A stretch of DNA of 64,000 nucleotides from Ipomoea triloba (Eukaryota; Streptophyta; Magnoliopsida; Solanales; Convolvulaceae): NCBI RefSeq assembly GCF_003576645.1, contig NC_044925.1, positions 20,318,196-20,382,195 of the forward strand. The letters run 5' to 3'. Every line of letters starts with the position of its first letter. The first letter of the stretch is position 1. Made by a program: the position numbers and the translations under genes. Of this stretch, positions 10,832-23,828 are shown in pieces. A model generated the notes under the pieces. That model had not been told where the DNA came from. It saw only the letters and a list, made by a program, of their open reading frames with translations, and did not search any database.

Positions 10832-13560
10832 ATTTTTTTTTTAGTGTTTTTCTTCTTAAGATTATTTTCTAATATTAATTAGATTTTAGTGAATTGATTG
10901 ATTTTATCGTGATATAAATTAAAATGAAGTCATACGGTAATGTCACACAAAAACTATTACATTATATAGGTGTGTTTAATTGTAAGACTGTCTATTGTGA
11001 ATTCAAATATATTCTCTTTCACCAATGGAGGATTTCACTATGTATTTGATGTATAACCGAATACATGGTCGGTTTTTAGATTTGTGTGGCCTCGTTTTTA
11101 TAAATAAATGAGGCTCTACTAAAAGTATAAGCTCGATATATAAAATCAAAACGTAAAATATATGATTGTTCACGATCAAATAGAAATGATTTCTCAGCGG
11201 AGTCTTATGTGAAGTCATTAGATTATTAGAATAGGAGTCATTGGATTGGACTAGCCTTTATATAAGTTTCCCTCACTAACTTCCTGCTTCGAATGAATTT
11301 TCATCTTCAATTTGTACTTATGATTTTGAATTCACTATTGGTCTATGCAAAACTTTCAAATTATTTGCTTCACATTGAGAAACCATTGGAAACTCATTAT
11401 TCTGTATTCAAGAGACACTAGAAATAAGAAGAATCTGATTAGTAAAATTGTTTTCTCCTTCTTCTTCCTCAATTTTGTTTTCACTTGATTCCTTTTTCTC
11501 TTCTTCTTCTCTCAATTTTACGGAGAAAGTCTATGCATTTTTACTTCATTGCACAAAGAGCTCTTATTTATTCTCACAACACCTAACATCTTTACCTAAG
11601 TGTCATGATTTCACAAATATAATGTGAGTGGTAGAAAGGAAAGGAATGACACCGGCCACATAGCACATCGTCCTCATGCCTTCCTATGGTAAAATATATA
11701 AAAGCTTTCCTATATATCGACTATTCAACCTCAATTCCTTCACAATCACTTATATGTTGCAATGTGTAGGGATTCAAATGCTTCACTATTGGTATCTTTC
11801 GAAAACTGACAATGTCTGTGTTCACCAAATTAGAATGCATACCCTCATTATTCATAAATAATGTAGCTACATGTAACATCATGCAACTTGCACCTTCCTT
11901 GAAAGATATCTTCTCATTGTTCTACTTCATCAAGAACCACTTGAGTACTAAGTATTATTTTACTCACAAGAACTCAGACACTATTTATAGAAACTTTCTA
12001 AAAATAGAAAGTAGAGAAATAGAAATTAACATAGAAGAGAACGAAAAATAAAAACTAACTCTATAAACTATAACCATGGGTAGTGGTTATTAGGTTTAAG
12101 TTGTAGGGTATGGTTGAATTCATGGCTTGGGTTCATATAGGGTGGTAAGTTTGTTAGAATTTTAGGAAATTTTTTCAGAACAAAAAACTTGGGGTAGGGT
12201 TTTTAATTGATGGGATGGGGGTGAGGGCTTTTTTTTTTTTTTTTTTNTAGGGGTATTTTGGTAAAATCATTTATTTTATTTATTTATTATTTTATTAATT
12301 ATCCATCCTATAATATTATTATGGTAATATATGATAATGATAATATGATAATATGGTAATATTATTAATATTAATGGGTGATGGGTGATGGGTGATTGGT
12401 GATATATAATTGGTAATTGATAATTGATAATATGGTATATGGTATTATTCTTAATATTAATATATTAATATATAATATATTAATATATACTAATATTAAT
12501 TAATTAATTGGTGATTGGTGATTAGTGATATGATAATCTATCTATATATCTATATATATTTATATAATTGACATGTAATTAACTATATTAGAATGACAAA
12601 ATTATATAATATTGTAGTAAAAGTTTTACATGTCAATCATCTATATTTACATAAAATTAAAATTAATTATACTTTCCTTTTGAAAAATCTTTCATATTAT
12701 GTTTATCCTCCATTATATAATGATGAGAAATGACTCTTCTCTCATAACGTACCAATATCTGTGCTCTCACTATTAGTTAGAGATCTATAATCTGTAATTC
12801 TACGAAGTCGAAGATCGAACTTTAACACGCGTAGAATTGTTATGGTATGCGGTATGATTTAATTTTTAGTTGATTCATTCTGCATGTTGGAGATCCTTAT
12901 GGTGTAGTCTGCATTCCATAGAGTATTTTGTAGTACTGTGATTTAGTTTGATTTTAACAGTTCAATATGCTTTAATTTTTGCTGATAAGGTTTCAAGTAG
13001 CTAGGTCAATTTTGCCATGGGCGTATCACGTATGTAAAATTACAATTTTCAGAGCGATTGTAGTGAATAATCAAATGTTTTCTATAATTATATGTTTTAA
13101 TCACATTACTTTGATTGGTAATTTCTAATGGAAAACATTGTATTGTAACTTTGTATTACAAGATTTTGAATGATAATACCTTATTTAACTATCCATCTTT
13201 TTAGTTGTACTGTGCAAAATAACTAGCAATCTACGGATGCTCATCTATATATTGTAGAATTTGCAATCTTGATCTTCCCCATTTACGGATGCTTATGTAA
13301 TTTGGTAAAAATGGTGGTTACTATACTTGAATAAATCCTCAATTATTCATTCCAATTGTTCGTTTTACCATTCCAGTTCTTCATTTTATAAAAAATGGTG
13401 CATTGGAAGCTAAACATGGGTCATTGTATCATTGATTATTGATTCCAATTATTATTAATTTTTATCATTAATTGCACAATACTAATTCACACTTATTAGT
13501 TAAAAAATGGTGATTACTATACTTGAATAAATGAAATAATAATATTAAATTTTGTAACCT
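10832..13560. other. Intergenic, no supported gene
   Basis: Short frames at 11676-12051 have no recognisable content. Position 12247 is a single ambiguous base directly after a T run, probably a sequencing limit. From 12300 to 12540 the DNA is made of short ATTAAT and GGTGATTGG-type slippage repeats. Confidence 0.45.
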
Positions 13561-13578
13561 CGATTTAAAATTTATTAT

Positions 13579-13614
<36 letters not shown>

Positions 13615-14624
13615 CCGTAGTAATAATAATCTAAAATTCTTAATATAATTTTCCTAATAATAATATAATAATAATAATAATAATCCATAACTCTTAATAT
13701 AAGTTTGTAACTAAATTTGCCTATTAAATCTGTTTATAAAGGTAATTATAAATATAGAATTGAGAAATTCCTATGATATTTTATTTAATTGATATTATTC
13801 CTAATATATTTTATCTAAAAGGCTTCCTTCCTTTTTTATAACATTGTTCCATATGTTAATCCGTTTAATATGCTAATCTATATAGGTAATTACCATATAC
13901 TATTTACCATCTAAATAATCCGTGGTAATTACACTATATTTAACATCTAAATTTATTATGGTCATTAAACATAGAGATTTCATTCTTACGATAATTTTAT
14001 ATATTTTTACTTCAGATAATGTCAATTACCTGTGCATTTCATTTGATTACTTTTGAATAAAATCTTAAAAATTATGACAACTAATGAATTAATATTGTTG
14101 TTCGTAATATAAATTTTATCAAATCAGTTAACGAAATTGATAATACACATATTACATCCATAATTAGAGGAGATTAACAAAATTATGATAATTATTTCAA
14201 TTCACGTATTATTATGCTAATTCACATATTATTACGTCCATACAATTATGTAAATTATTTCAATTCACAGATTATTACACATATAAAATTATGCTAATGG
14301 TTACTTTGGAATAAAATCTTAATAATTATGGTCATTGAGAAATTAGTTCAAACATTATACTTTTATTAAACAGTTTTTTATACTTGCCGTAATTTTATCT
14401 AATCAATTAAAGAAATTAATGGTACACATATTACGGACATAATTAAAGAAAAATTAAACATACACATATATATTACGGAGAAAATTAAAGAAAATTAAAC
14501 ATACACATATTACGTCCATAATTAAACGAAATTAAAAGATACATTATTTTTTAATTATAATATATACTCCTTAATTACCATACTTATTCATAATACATGG
14601 ACGTCATAATTAGCATAATATTAA
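13561..14624. other. Very AT-rich DNA with (AAT)n tracts and short dispersed repeats
   Basis: AAT microsatellites lie at about 13580-13612 and 13660-13682. From 14100 to 14530, phrases such as CACATATTACGTCCATAATT recur several times. No coding content is seen. Confidence 0.5.
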
Positions 14625-16555
14625 TCTATACTATGTATAAAAACATAAGAATAGTAAAGGCATATTTTAAATTTTAAAAAATAGTAAAGGTAAATTAAAA
14701 ATAGAATGAAAATATTTCAATAATAATATTCTACATCATTAATTAATAATAGAATAGAAATTAGGTAAAAATACCAGTGGATCTATTATTCTAATTGACT
14801 AATTAACTGAAAATAAAAAAAAATCGACTAAAAATGAATCTGATGTTACTAATTGATTAAATATATAAAAGGAAATGAATATTAATAATTGACTGTAAAT
14901 AAAAAAAATATCCATAATTAACTAAAATGAAAAAGGAAATGGTCATATCATTGCAATTTAATTAAAAAAGGAAAACATTCTACATCATAAATAATAAAGG
15001 CATATTATAAACAATATTAAAGATAAATTAAAAAAGGAACGGAAATTAAAAATGAAACGGAAATATTTCAATAATAATATTCTAAATCATCAATTAAAAA
15101 TGGAACGAAAATTAGGTAAATATTACTACGTATTTCTTTTCATTTTTCCTAGATAAGGTTGCCTGATATTAATTTACACATAACAATCGGCACTAATAAT
15201 AAAAAAAATTAAAAAAATAGAAGAACTGCCGGAGACGTCTGTTTTTTTTTTAAATTATTATTATTATTATTATTTAATTATTTTAATTAAAATTATTTAA
15301 AAAGTTTATTTTAAAATTTGTAACCACCATGTCATCACAATTGTAGGTAAACATGTCAATTTGGACTTCTTTTTTTTTTTTTTGAAAACATGTCAATTTG
15401 TACTTAATTGCATGAGTTTATATAGTTCAGGAATCCAATTGCATTCTTTTTGAGTTCGATGGCCTAATTACAGTTTTGTGTGTAGTTCAGTGGTTTATTT
15501 GACCATTATTCCGAGAAAAATGATATTACTAATTGATTTAAAATATAAAAAGATCGTAGTCTATATTTTATACTATATATAAAAGTAAAATCCTCCTGTT
15601 TCATTCCCCGCCTAAACCTTTGTAGTCAATTAATGAAATATTTTATTGGTCAAATAATTAATAAAGCTTATTTGTTAAGAAAATGTAAAATAGAAATTAA
15701 CTAATATCTATAAATTGATAATATGTATACTCACGTATCAACACTATTAATAAAAGTAAAATCATTTATCGGGAAAAGAAAAGGATATTACTAATTGACT
15801 GAAAATTATTTAAAAACTTTAATAGTTAATTATACTTTCCTTTTGAAAACTCTAAGTTATTTAAACTTTAAAAAAATTAATTGAACATGGGTTGTTAGAT
15901 TTTTATAATAATCAAAATTAATTCATTCAAATATGGAGGAGGAAGATAAAACTAAATGCAATATGGGGAAAATGAATATACTTAAAGTATAAAAGTATAA
16001 TTACACATATATTAGTGTAATTGACTAATAATAATTGCCTAATAATTATTATGATAATTAAGTTAAGCATTGGTCGTTGAATTTATTTTTATAATAATTA
16101 CAATTAATTTATTTCTCATTTTCTCATATTTATTTTAGTAATAATATAATTATATAAGTCATAATATAATTATATAAGTCATATTACTTATAGATCTTTT
16201 TAAGATAATTTTAGACAAACAAGTCATATATTATTCAATTAATTGAGTAATATTTTTGTACTAATCTTATAATCAAATAAATGTACACGTTCAATATTAG
16301 AATTTTTTATAATTTCATCTTTATTTTTATTATCTCAATATATAATAAAAAAAAATTTATCCACGCCCGGGTAATTGGACAATTATTTGTTCTAATTCAA
16401 AGGAAAACATCAGAAAACATAATCGATCCAATCAATTTCATCAATTGCGCTATATAATATTCGATGTTATAATATATATAATTGTATATTGATCCAAATA
16501 TTCTTTAAATATTATAACAAATCCATTCCGTGCAACGCACGGGCGAAAATACTAG
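14625..16555 (+). mobile_element. Helitron-like element with a diagnostic 3' end
   Basis: The 3' end has a perfect 6-bp hairpin (CCGTGC-AAC-GCACGG, 16528-16542), then nine bases, then CTAG (16552-16555) followed by T. This is the terminal structure of plant Helitrons. The 5' end is less certain. TCTATACTATGTATAAAAAC after an A at 14625 fits the Helitron 5' consensus, but a second similar start (TCTATATTTTATACTATATA) lies at 15560, so the true element may be 1.0 kb or two elements may be nested. There is no Rep/helicase frame, so it is non-autonomous. Confidence 0.6.
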
Positions 16556-16794
16556 TTATATTATAAATATAATAACTAAATAATATAATAGGAAATAAAA
16601 AAGATAAAAAAAAAAAGTACACAAATCAGATTTACCATGCTTTTTCTCCCACTTTTTCATTCTCTCACCTCTTGCTAATTTAGCAATTTCTCTCTCCTAT
16701 TGAAATACACATGGCATTAAATAATAATAAATAAAAAAAACTCTCTCTTGCCACATAGATTAAAAAGGGGGAGATTGACAGAGTTGAGGACAAG

Positions 16795-17518
16795 TAGGGG
16801 TGGGAATAGGCCAGGTCCCTTGTAGGGGCCTATGTTCAGGCCTAATTAAAGCCTAGTTAGGCCTAGCTCGTTTAGTAGAAAGACCAGGCTTGAGCCAATT
16901 TCAAAAGTTTATTAAGCTAAACAGGCCAGACCTATATATACCAGGCTCGGCCTTCAAGCCTACAGGCCTGGCCTATATATATATATTTACAATACAATCC
17001 CAAGTATATATAATTAACAAACTCTAACCCTCCACCTCCAAAATCTCATTCTAAATTATGATTCAACTATAAACATTGCTGCTAATCCTGTTGTATGCAT
17101 TCTTATTGTTTAATTTTTTTTATTAACTGTTCTTACTTTCATAATATTTAATGAAATATCGCAACTTAATTATGTGAGTTGATTGTTTATTATTTATGAT
17201 ATTATATAGGATAACAAATAATAATACAATTGAACTTAGGTATTTTTTACATGTATACTTTAAAAGACTTTAAATTGGAGGCCTTAAATAGGCTCAAAGC
17301 CTATTTATGATCTATTTTGAAGCCTTTTTAAAAGCCTATATGTTAAATAAGCTTTTAAAAAGGCTTCAGGCCAGGCTAGGCTAACTGTAGGCTCAGGCTT
17401 AAGCCTAAAAAAAAAGTCTACATACAGGCCCAGGCCCAGGCTCAGGCTTTAGATTTCCATAGCAAGCTCAGGCTTAAATTTTTAAAACTCAGCTCGGCCT
17501 AGCCTATTTCCACCCCTA
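16795..17518. mobile_element. hAT-type non-autonomous element with 8-bp target duplication
   Basis: The left terminus is TAGGGGTGGGAATAGGCC. The reverse-complemented right terminus is TAGGGGTGGAAATAGGCT. The flanks are AGGACAAG (16787-16794) and AGGACAAC (17519-17526), an 8-bp duplication with one mismatch. Subterminal regions are packed with AGGCCT/GGCCTAG/CAGGCT motifs in both orientations, the arrangement that hAT transposases bind. The 724-bp element has no transposase frame. Confidence 0.85.
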
Positions 17519-17541
17519 AGGACAACCTTAGAACCAATCAT

Positions 17542-17752
17542 TATTGTGTGGACCATGGTCTACATAGCTGTGTGGACCATGCTATCAAATAATGCACATT
17601 CAATATAAAAATAATGTACATTCAGTATAAAAATAATGTACATTATATTCAAGGGATATATAATGTACATTCAGTACAAAAATAATGTACATTTAATACA
17701 TTAAAAATATACATTTTATTATGATCCACACAGCTGTGTGGACCATAATTTG
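17542..17752. repeat. Foldback with internal ~20-bp tandem repeats
   Basis: The ends share GTGTGGACCATGGTC / CACACAGCTGTGTGGACCAT, a self-complementary motif. The centre holds four or five units of 'AATAATGTACATTCAGTAT'. It is likely a small MITE, superfamily unknown. Confidence 0.6.
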
Positions 17753-20090
17753 CCCCTTAGAACACTAGTCACTGACCAAATAATTGACAAAGGGATAGGG
17801 TTCACAGTGCTGTCAACTGTGGCCAAGTAATTGATAATGGGATTACAAATTTAAAATAAGAGAAGTCAAAGATATTTGAAATTTGAATTGATTACTTTTC
17901 TTACAAAATAAATCTAATCAATCAACACAATCAATAATGCTAATTAAACTCTTACCATAAACACCTAGGGAAACTAATTCAAATTAACACCCAATTATGG
18001 AAATTAATTATTACAAACAAGAGCTAAATACAATCTAAGAAATAAGTTCAAACAAAATATAGAAACAAAATGTCCAATCTTATTCTTCACCTTAAAAAAA
18101 ATCCTATCTCTTTCTTATCAAAATGGTGAATACAGTTTGAAGGGAGATTTTGGCAAAAAGTTGGTGGTGATGTGAATGAAAACAAAACAGACAAGGGAAT
18201 TGATTTTTGACAAGATTAACGAATACTATAATAAGGAAAAACTGTAAAAATAAGATCAGAACAAATATGAAATCAACGAAAACAAGCAATAAAAGAAAAA
18301 TATTTTTGTATTTTCTAAGTATATTTCATGGCCACTAACAAAAAAGTAATTGCAAAAAAAGAAAGATAGCAAAGAGTGCGAGGAACAAGAACCTTGCTCT
18401 GATGTCAAAAATAATGTGTGTTCGGCGTGATCAACTCAAAACTTTCCTATAGCACTCAATGAAGGATTTTAGGATAATGAGCTTAGAAATTTGAAGTTTT
18501 CTCATGCAACCTTTGGGGCAAAATAAATTCTTAAATCTCACAAAGAAATTTATTATTCTCATCTGAAAAGTAACATTTCGATGCTTTCTTTCTTATCACC
18601 TCTCATGAAGAAAAGAAGAACAAAAAACACAAACAAATCTTCAATTTTATAATATTTAAGAACCAACTAAGAATGACTGCAAGGCTTCTTATGGTGTTAG
18701 AGAATGGAAAAATGCAAAGAAATAAATCTAAAATCAATCCCTAATTAATACAATCATTTCAAAATACCAAATAGGAAATTTTAAGCAAGATTAAAGAAAT
18801 AAAATCAAAAGTAAGGGGCATGATTCTTTTTTCAATTTATGTTATTTTGACATTCTAGAAGTTTCCAATTAATCTTCAATCAAGTTTGAATTGTGGATGT
18901 ATTGAACCTAAACATGATTTTGATGGATCATGCCATATTTGAGCTCTCGATATTGTATCTTCTAGAATGACCAATAGACTTTAATTTGGACTTATTGTTT
19001 TGCCAGGGTCTTATTAGTTTGAGCACATGAATATGAATATAACTAGCAAACTTATCATTCATTTGGTTAAATCAATTCAATGATTCCACTATGTTGTTAT
19101 GATAGTATATTTGTTTATAAGTTATTAATGAGGTTTCATTACTGGTGATGAAAATGGAGGAGGAGAGAAGAGATGGCTATGGGTGGTTACATTTTAGAAA
19201 GGGATGTGAGATATTTTGGTTGTATGTAGCTGAGAGAATCTCATTTTTTCTCTATTTCTCCTTACATAACAAGTCTAGATGGGTAAAAAAGGCAAATTAC
19301 TCCTTAGACTTTATATAATATTAAAGTCTGTTTGGAAACTCGAAAAATGACTTCCGAAAGTTAATTTTTAAATTTTTTTCGTGTTTGGATATTCAAGAAA
19401 AATAAAGTTATAACACCATTTCAATTTAAGGATTTATTATTATTATTATTTACCTTTTATGGGTATTGTTAAATTTTATTTTTTAATTGCATATATAAAA
19501 GTGTAAAATATGTCTATCAATACGTCACAACATCTAGATGTAATAAGGAGATACAACAATGTGAGAACAACATTTAGATGCAATAAAAAGATACAATATA
19601 ATCTACACCTAGATGCAATAAGGATATACAACAAAAATGTGAGAACAATAAAGTAATAGAGCAAAGTCTTACTAGGGATGGCAACTGGACCAAGGAGTAT
19701 AATTTTCGTCCTTGTCCCCATGACCCCGCCTAACTCCTTGTCCCATCACCATCCACATCCCCTACAGGGATTAGAAAATTGGCTAAAAAAAACCACTTTA
19801 TTAGGATGATCATTAAATTTAACAAAACAAAGTATATTTGTCATAAGTCAAACCACCGACCCCTTTTAATGCATATCACAATCATATTAAAGATCATGAC
19901 ACAAGTTCTTACCAACTTCTAACATTGTATTGCTTATAAGATTCGCAACATTAAGCATATTCTCAGCAGATATCTCAATAGTTTCATCATGACATACTCC
20001 TCTTTATCTTACTTGCATTGTTTTTTTTTTCCTTCTTCTATCTTTTTGAGGCTCTGGTTGTGTACTCATAAATTTAATATCATTTAAACC
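17753..20090. other. Intergenic; possible transposon fragments only
   Basis: The minus strand near 18390-18412 reads GACATCAGAGCAAGG, close to the methionine-tRNA primer-binding site of LTR elements, but no LTR pair was found. Text at 19322-19400 (GTCTGTTTGGAAACTCGAAAAATGACTTCC) resembles the left end of the PIF-like MITE at 28171. No gene is supported. Confidence 0.4.
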
Positions 20091-20096
20091 AAATAA

Positions 20097-20165
20097 GGAC
20101 TTCACGACCCAATGGATAAGCTGCTGGTCTACGGAACCAGAGATTTTGGGTCCAGAGAAGCCCCT
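20097..20165 (+). pseudogene. tRNA-Arg(ACG)-derived relic
   Basis: GACCCAATGGATAAG matches the D-arm of plant cytosolic tRNA-Arg. The next stretch, CTGGTCTACGGAACCAG, is a perfect 5-bp anticodon stem with 7-base loop CTACGGA, giving anticodon ACG. The T-arm is destroyed (GGGTCCAGAGAAG instead of a GGTTCGA-type B box) and the acceptor stem does not pair. It is therefore a dead tRNA gene or the head of a tRNA-Arg-derived SINE. Confidence 0.6.
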
Positions 20166-20568
20166 CTCCCTCAACTAAGGCGCACCCGAGAGATTTTGGA
20201 GGCGGGAGGGTCAATTCGGTATGACTGACTGCACCCGAGAAGACCCTTTACCAGGAACCCGCGTTATATACCCCATAGGGTTACAATGTAATGGAGAGCT
20301 CTCGTTTTATTCTTTGAAGACAGAATACAAAGTGAAATTATTTTCTTCCAGAGTTCAAATATTATTCTCTAAGTTATACGGTAGTGTTGGCCATCTAGTC
20401 GTAAAACCAACAAGTACATTAACAATTAAGGATAAATTTAGAAATCTCAAGCAAAAATATAAATCTAAACAATCTCAACCATCCATTTGATTTAATAATT
20501 TGATCGTCATTTTTTCTACTCATTATAGGCCTAACTGTTTTTGGTTCTTATTAGTGTTAGTGCGTGTG

Positions 20569-20591
20569 TGTGTGTGTATAGAGAGAGAGAA

Positions 20592-20622
<31 letters not shown>
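20569..20622 (+). repeat. (GT)n followed by (GA)n compound microsatellite
   Basis: A GT tract passes into an interrupted GAGAGAAAG/GA tract. The frames through it on both strands are repeat artefacts. Confidence 0.9.
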
Positions 20623-20647
20623 AATAATCAAATGAGACTATATTTTT

Positions 20648-20777
20648 CTGTGAGACCCTTGGTAAATGCACACAAGTTACTACATGATGCACACAGACTA
20701 GATTGTGTGTGATTCGCACAATCTACGCTATGTGCATTCGTGTAGTAGCTTGTGTGCATTTATCAAGGGTCTCACGG
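20648..20777. repeat. Long near-perfect hairpin (~62-bp arms)
   Basis: The left arm begins CTGTGAGACCCTTGGTAAAT. The reverse-complemented right arm begins CCGTGAGACCCTTGATAAAT. Pairing continues through AATGCACACAAG(T/C)TACTACA to a very short loop near 20713. A 20-nt phrase from the loop side (ACACAGACTAGATTGTGTG) recurs at 21331. It is probably a very short MITE, and the transcript would fold like a small-RNA precursor. Confidence 0.8.
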
Positions 20778-20803
20778 AAACAAGTGGATGTACTAGAACA
20801 TTA

Positions 20804-20805
<2 letters not shown>

Positions 20806-20841
<36 letters not shown>

Positions 20842-20850
20842 TATATATAT
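20806..20850. repeat. (TA)n microsatellite
   Basis: A nearly pure TA tract sits just left of the element at 20852. A second TA tract (21148-21186) sits just to its right. Confidence 0.9.
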
Positions 20851-20851
20851 A

Positions 20852-21143
20852 CTAAGGATCAAATCAGGACCTATAATTAGGTGAGGATCATGTGGATTTA
20901 TCTGATCATTTAATTTAAATAATTCAATGGTTGTGATTAATTATATGCAATAGATTTAATTTTTCGCACCTAGTTTGTTGTGCATTCGTTCTCAGTTTGT
21001 TGTACATTCGGTCTCAGTTTGTTGTGCATTGATAGTGTGAATGTTGTGCATCTCTCCCACTTTGTTGTGCTGTTGCATTCATAGCCGTTAGATCAGTTCA
21101 AATGGATGATCTAGATTAGTCCACAAGGTCCTCACCTGATCCG
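20852..21143. mobile_element. MITE-like element flanked by TA tracts
   Basis: The left end AGGATCAAATCAGGACC and reverse-complemented right end GGATCAGGTGAGGACC form inverted repeats. The interior contains three units of about 22 bp built on CAGTTTGTTGTGCATTCG (20968-21030). TA repeats on both sides fit insertion into, or expansion around, a TA-rich target. Confidence 0.5.
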
Positions 21144-21147
21144 GAAC

Positions 21148-21182
<35 letters not shown>

Positions 21183-21539
21183 TATGGATGAGTTCGGGTG
21201 TAAGGATGCTCCCAGGTGCGGTCATGCGGTTAGATATGAGTCGTTGATCTAGTTTGATCAACGACTCAAATCAATTAAAATTAAAAAAAAAAACGCATGT
21301 CTGAAAGAAAGAAGCATAAGTTAAAAATGGCGTACACAGACTAGATTGTGTGTTATGGATCTAGTAGCAGTTGGTCGTGACAATGGATCAACAGTAGCAG
21401 GTAGACCAGACAACTCAACTGGAGGCAGCACCGGCATCCCCCATAAAGCTGACACACCCCAAGGGACCGACTGATGAATAGAATAAGTCTACAAAACAAA
21501 CTTAGTAGCAAATGGAAAAACGACCTCATCAAACTAGAC

Positions 21540-22307
21540 ATGCCTGTAGACAACATTTTCTTTTCCAGAAAACAGACTTAGTAGCAAATGTGTTATTTTC
21601 TAGAAAACATTTTCTTTTTTAGTGATTGGTTGCTTTCCATAGAACTGTCTTGATGTGTTTGGAAAATGAGTAGAATTATTTTTAATTTTAAATATACAAT
21701 GGTTTTAGTATTGTTGTTGTTGTTGTTGTTGTTGTTATTAAAAACTCACTATCAAAATCTCTACCCAATATTCTCCCAGCAGCAGAGGCGCAAACGTTAG
21801 CTCCAGTAGAGACGTAAAGCAGACAACAGTCCAGGTCCAGCTAAGTTTCGTTATCTCCATCGATTTGCTTCGTCCATGTCCGCAATCTCTGCTTCGTCGT
21901 CTTCCTCTAATCTCTGTTTTGTTACCACCATCAACCATCTCTGCTTCGTCGTTGTCGTCAGCCATCTCTGCTTTGTTGCGTCCTCTAATCTTTGGCCGTC
22001 ACCACCATCGATCTGCTTCGTGACGAATAGCAACAACTTGGCCATATATGGGGTGCGACGATGGCTGGCAGCGAAGGCGACATCGGTTTGCTGGCAAGGT
22101 TAGGGAGAAGAAGAACGAAGACTTGGCTTAGGAAAATGACTTCTCCCCCCCCCCCCAAAAAAAGGGAGATGTTTTCTGGAAAAACGTTGATATTTTCTCT
22201 TCGACTCATACTTGTTTTTCGTACCTTAGTTTTCTTTCATTTGCCAAACATGGGAAGCCCGGAAAATGATTTCAGAAATCATTTTCTGGGTATCCAAACA
22301 CAACCTA
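21540..22307. mobile_element. PIF-like MITE fragment with CTTCGTCG-type minisatellite
   Basis: The right end, AATGATTTCAGAAATCATTT then CCAAACACAACCTAA, matches the right end of 28171-28782. Inside, 21885-22020 carries several imperfect copies of 'CATCTCTGCTTCGTCGT'. Frames of 60-90 codons on both strands are repeat-driven. The left boundary is unclear. Confidence 0.45.
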
Positions 22308-22345
22308 AGACACCGAACTATTCAATATGTAAAAAAAAATAAAAA

Positions 22346-23700
22346 TTGAATTCATCGAAATTGAGATAAAAAAAAAAGTATAATATAATATTTTTTCCCT
22401 TTTTATTTTTCTAATAAAATTAAAAAAATTTCTGACCAAAAATACAATTAGTATTCAGAAAATAACATTTTTGGTTCATGAATTGTTTTATTTTTAAAAA
22501 TTTGGTCACTCACCTAAGCTTAATTGTTTATAATGTTGCACTTTTAGTCTCTAGTGTTATACAATTGTCAAACTACATTAACATATGAGGTTATTTTTAT
22601 CGTTTAGAATCAATATTTATTGTTAAAAATGATGTTAACATGGTGAAAATTAAAAGTTTAACCACAACAGAGGTGCTGCTGAATTTCTACTTCAATTTGG
22701 ATCATAATCCGTGTTCATCCCAAATATTAATCGTCGTGTTCTCTTCGTGGTGGGTTTAGGTTAGAAATAATAATTTCTTAACATTGATTTATATAATAAA
22801 GATTGTAATTCCATAAGGGACTCACGGTGATGAATAGTGATGTATGAAGGCGGAATTATTGGGTGAAATTCCCTCCCTCTCATTCTGTTAAAATTTAAGT
22901 TTATAAGGTTAAAAGATATATAATGGAAATAGGATATAGGTTTTCCTAAAAGGAGGTTTCACAATCCTAAGGGATTTCTATTTCTAAAAGAGGTTTCTCA
23001 TTCCTCTTGAAAGAGAGTTCTCATCACATCTATAAATACCTAGGAAAACTCTAGGGATCATATGGTTTTCTGACCATAAGGTTTTTAGTCTATGAGTTTT
23101 CTAGTTTCCATATTATCACAGATCAGAGAGGTGAAACAAGTAAGTGTTTATCCTTATTCTTGTTTTAATTAAAGATCCATAGTTAATTGATTTCGTTTAC
23201 ATGCGGTTCATTATTATTTATGCTTCCGCATTCAAATTATAAGCACACAAGGCTTTAATTAACAGTTTATTCACTGGTATGGAAATTGTAGCTTTTAACA
23301 GTTTATTCCCTAGAAGGTCAAGCTATTGCCTTTATTTTGTGAAGGTGTAGCAGTAAGTTCATCAAGTTGTGTTATATCATCGATCGTTGAATTCAATCAC
23401 TTTGAGGAGACCACCCCCAACTTCAACTCCAATTTTTTCTTGATAAGTTGTGGCCTTAGATGCATTTTTCTTCTTTTTAACTCTTTTCTTGAGATGAAGT
23501 TCAATATCATTAATTAAAAAAAAATATCAAGACCGAAAATAATCATGCTATAATATATATAATACCAAGACCAACATAAATGTTCTACAAAAAGAATTAA
23601 ATATATAAATTTAGGGAAAAAAATCAATTAACTCTATTTTTTTTTTTTTAGAATTCAATTAACTCTATTTTTAAAGATGAAAATATTAGAAAGATTAGAA
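22346..23700. other. Intergenic; possible solo-LTR remnant
   Basis: From about 22886 (TGTTAAAATTTAAG) to 23264 (TTTAATTAACA) the text has LTR-like features: TG..CA ends, TATAAATACC at 23031-23040, and T-rich 3' text. The flanks give no 5-bp duplication, so this is tentative. No coding gene is seen. Confidence 0.35.
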
Positions 23701-23828
23701 AGATTCGGTTGGGAAATTTACGTATAGCTGTTATCAACACGTCATGATAGCCCCACTCATGCAGCCAGGTGTCTCCTGGAATAATGCTTCGCTTAATCTC
23801 ACCTCAGTCCTCGCTCACGTCGTCTCCC

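Noticed and set aside
21738..22342. Cluster of 60-93 codon frames on both strands
   Set aside because: They derive from CTTCGTCG-type repeats in a MITE fragment.
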